A stretch of 64,000 nucleotides of DNA. Origin: Flavobacteriales bacterium (lineage in GTDB: Bacteria; Bacteroidota; Bacteroidia; Flavobacteriales_D; Crocinitomicaceae). The stretch is taken from the NCBI GenBank assembly GCA_947454525.1, contig CANGJM010000002.1, positions 124,001 through 188,000 of the forward strand. The letters are read 5' to 3'. The position numbers were made by a program, and so were the translations under genes. Below, in pieces: positions 63,461 through 64,000 of this stretch; within the stretch, counting starts at the first letter, position 1; each line of letters starts with the position of its first letter. The notes below the pieces were generated by a model. That model worked only from the letters and a program-made list of their open reading frames with translations, searched no databases and was not told where the DNA came from.

Positions 63461-63473
63461 GCATTTCCTGTGC

Positions 63474-64000
63474 CTATCTTCCAAAAATCACCTCGTCTGT
63501 TAGCTCGCGTACCATCAGAAACAATTCTTCTTTAAAGGTTTGTGCCTCGTAGGTTCCTTTTTCAATCTGACGCAGTTTGTGTTCCCATTGACCCGTTAAT
63601 TCTGGACTTTTCAGCAATTCACTCTTGATGGTGTCAATCAGGTTCATTCCGGTATCGGTCGCAACAAGGTTTTTCTTTTTCTTTTCGATGTATTTGCGTT
63701 TGAAAAGCGTTTCGATGATGTTTGCACGTGTCGATGGACGTCCGATGCCATTCTCCTTCATGATCTCTCGCATTTCTTCGTTCTCCACTAATTTACCTGC
63801 GGATTCCATGGCGCGCAATAAGGTCGCTTCGGTATAGTATTTTGGTGGGCTCGTTTTTCCTTTATGAATCAAAGGTTTGTGAGGTCCACTTTCGCCTTTT
63901 TCAAAAATCGGTAAAATTTTATCGTCGCTTTCGCCTTCTTTCTTCTTCGTTCCGGATTCCTTGTTTTCTGCTTTGAGATCATCGTAAATCATGCGCCATC
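63474..64000 (-). CDS. topB: DNA topoisomerase III, C-terminal part (runs off the window)
   Basis: Only the last 175 or so residues are present; the reading frame continues past position 64000, so the ATG at 63992 in the track is not a true start. SPPKYYTEATLLRAMESAGKLV and ENGIGRPSTRANIIETLFKRKYIEKKKK are the signature C-terminal blocks of type IA topoisomerase III. TDTGMNLIDTIKSELLKSPELTGQWEHKLRQIEKG completes the catalytic core. A Lys/Glu-rich linker precedes them. It ends EVIFGR*, without the zinc-finger tail. TopA at 9.8 kb is a separate enzyme. Confidence 0.92.
   Translation of the reverse strand, partial: WRMIYDDLKAENKESGTKKKEGESDDKILPIFEKGESGPHKPLIHKGKTSPPKYYTEATLLRAMESAGKLVENEEMREIMKENGIGRPSTRANIIETLFKRKYIEKKKKNLVATDTGMNLIDTIKSELLKSPELTGQWEHKLRQIEKGTYEAQTFKEELFLMVRELTDEVIFGR

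Overview
The window looks like a chromosomal segment of a Bacteroidota bacterium, most likely Flavobacteriales and perhaps the Crocinitomicaceae/Fluviicola branch (inference; no rRNA is present). The evidence is the gliding genes gldD and gldE, secreted proteins with type IX secretion (T9SS)-like C-terminal domains, a TonB receptor with a carboxypeptidase-like N-terminal domain, a DUF4249 lipoprotein, and repeated TAnnTTTG promoter elements of the Bacteroidota housekeeping sigma factor with no Shine-Dalgarno sequences. DNA is moderately AT-rich and densely coding; no gene-free gap exceeds 300 bp.

Layout. 1-12.1 kb (minus): an unknown secreted protein, pdhB, clpP-clpX, an OmpA/TPR lipoprotein, the tightly packed ssb-gldE-gldD-folK operon, and topA. 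12.3-16.9 kb (plus): miaB, a sigma-54-type AAA+ activator, lptE, an acidic repeat protein and secG, closed by a terminator. 17-19 kb: groES-groEL. 19.1-23.8 kb: a SRAP-domain protein, a lipoprotein and two related secreted proteins. 23.8-26.5 kb (minus): sprT-manC-dus. 26.6-29.7 kb: an Mla-type permease/ATPase pair, tRNA-Leu(UAG) and trigger factor. 29.7-32 kb: oxyR divergent from a peroxiredoxin-thioredoxin-DUF6952-like operon. 32.1-34 kb: prfA-pyrF. 34-38.4 kb: a 46-residue lipoprotein absent from the ORF track, a BamA/TamA-like barrel, rdgB, folB and gltX.

39-49.1 kb (minus) is the most interesting block. It holds a lamin-tail protein, a TonB-dependent receptor, a modular secreted endonuclease I, a two-gene 5'-nucleotidase, a DUF4249 lipoprotein and a beta-helix protein. 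The core junctions are 2 bp gaps or ATGA overlaps. Read together, it looks like a locus for breaking down extracellular nucleic acid and taking up the products: nuclease cutting, dephosphorylation, then TonB-driven import. That function is inferred, not demonstrated.

49.4-64 kb: a DPP IV-like peptidase, citrate synthase, an RlmL-type rRNA methyltransferase, a patatin-barrel fusion resembling type Vd autotransporters, ftsK, a GLPGLI/DUF4412-like secreted protein, an arginase-argS pair, a REP-associated tyrosine transposase with two REP-like palindromes just downstream, and the C-terminal part of topoisomerase III running off the window edge.

Most of the window is housekeeping: proteostasis, envelope assembly, translation and folate, pyrimidine and central carbon metabolism. 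Accessory content is concentrated in the 39-49 kb locus and the RAYT/REP element. Several start codons were moved downstream of the ORF-track start, because the track start overlaps a promoter element or spoils a signal peptide or catalytic N-terminus.
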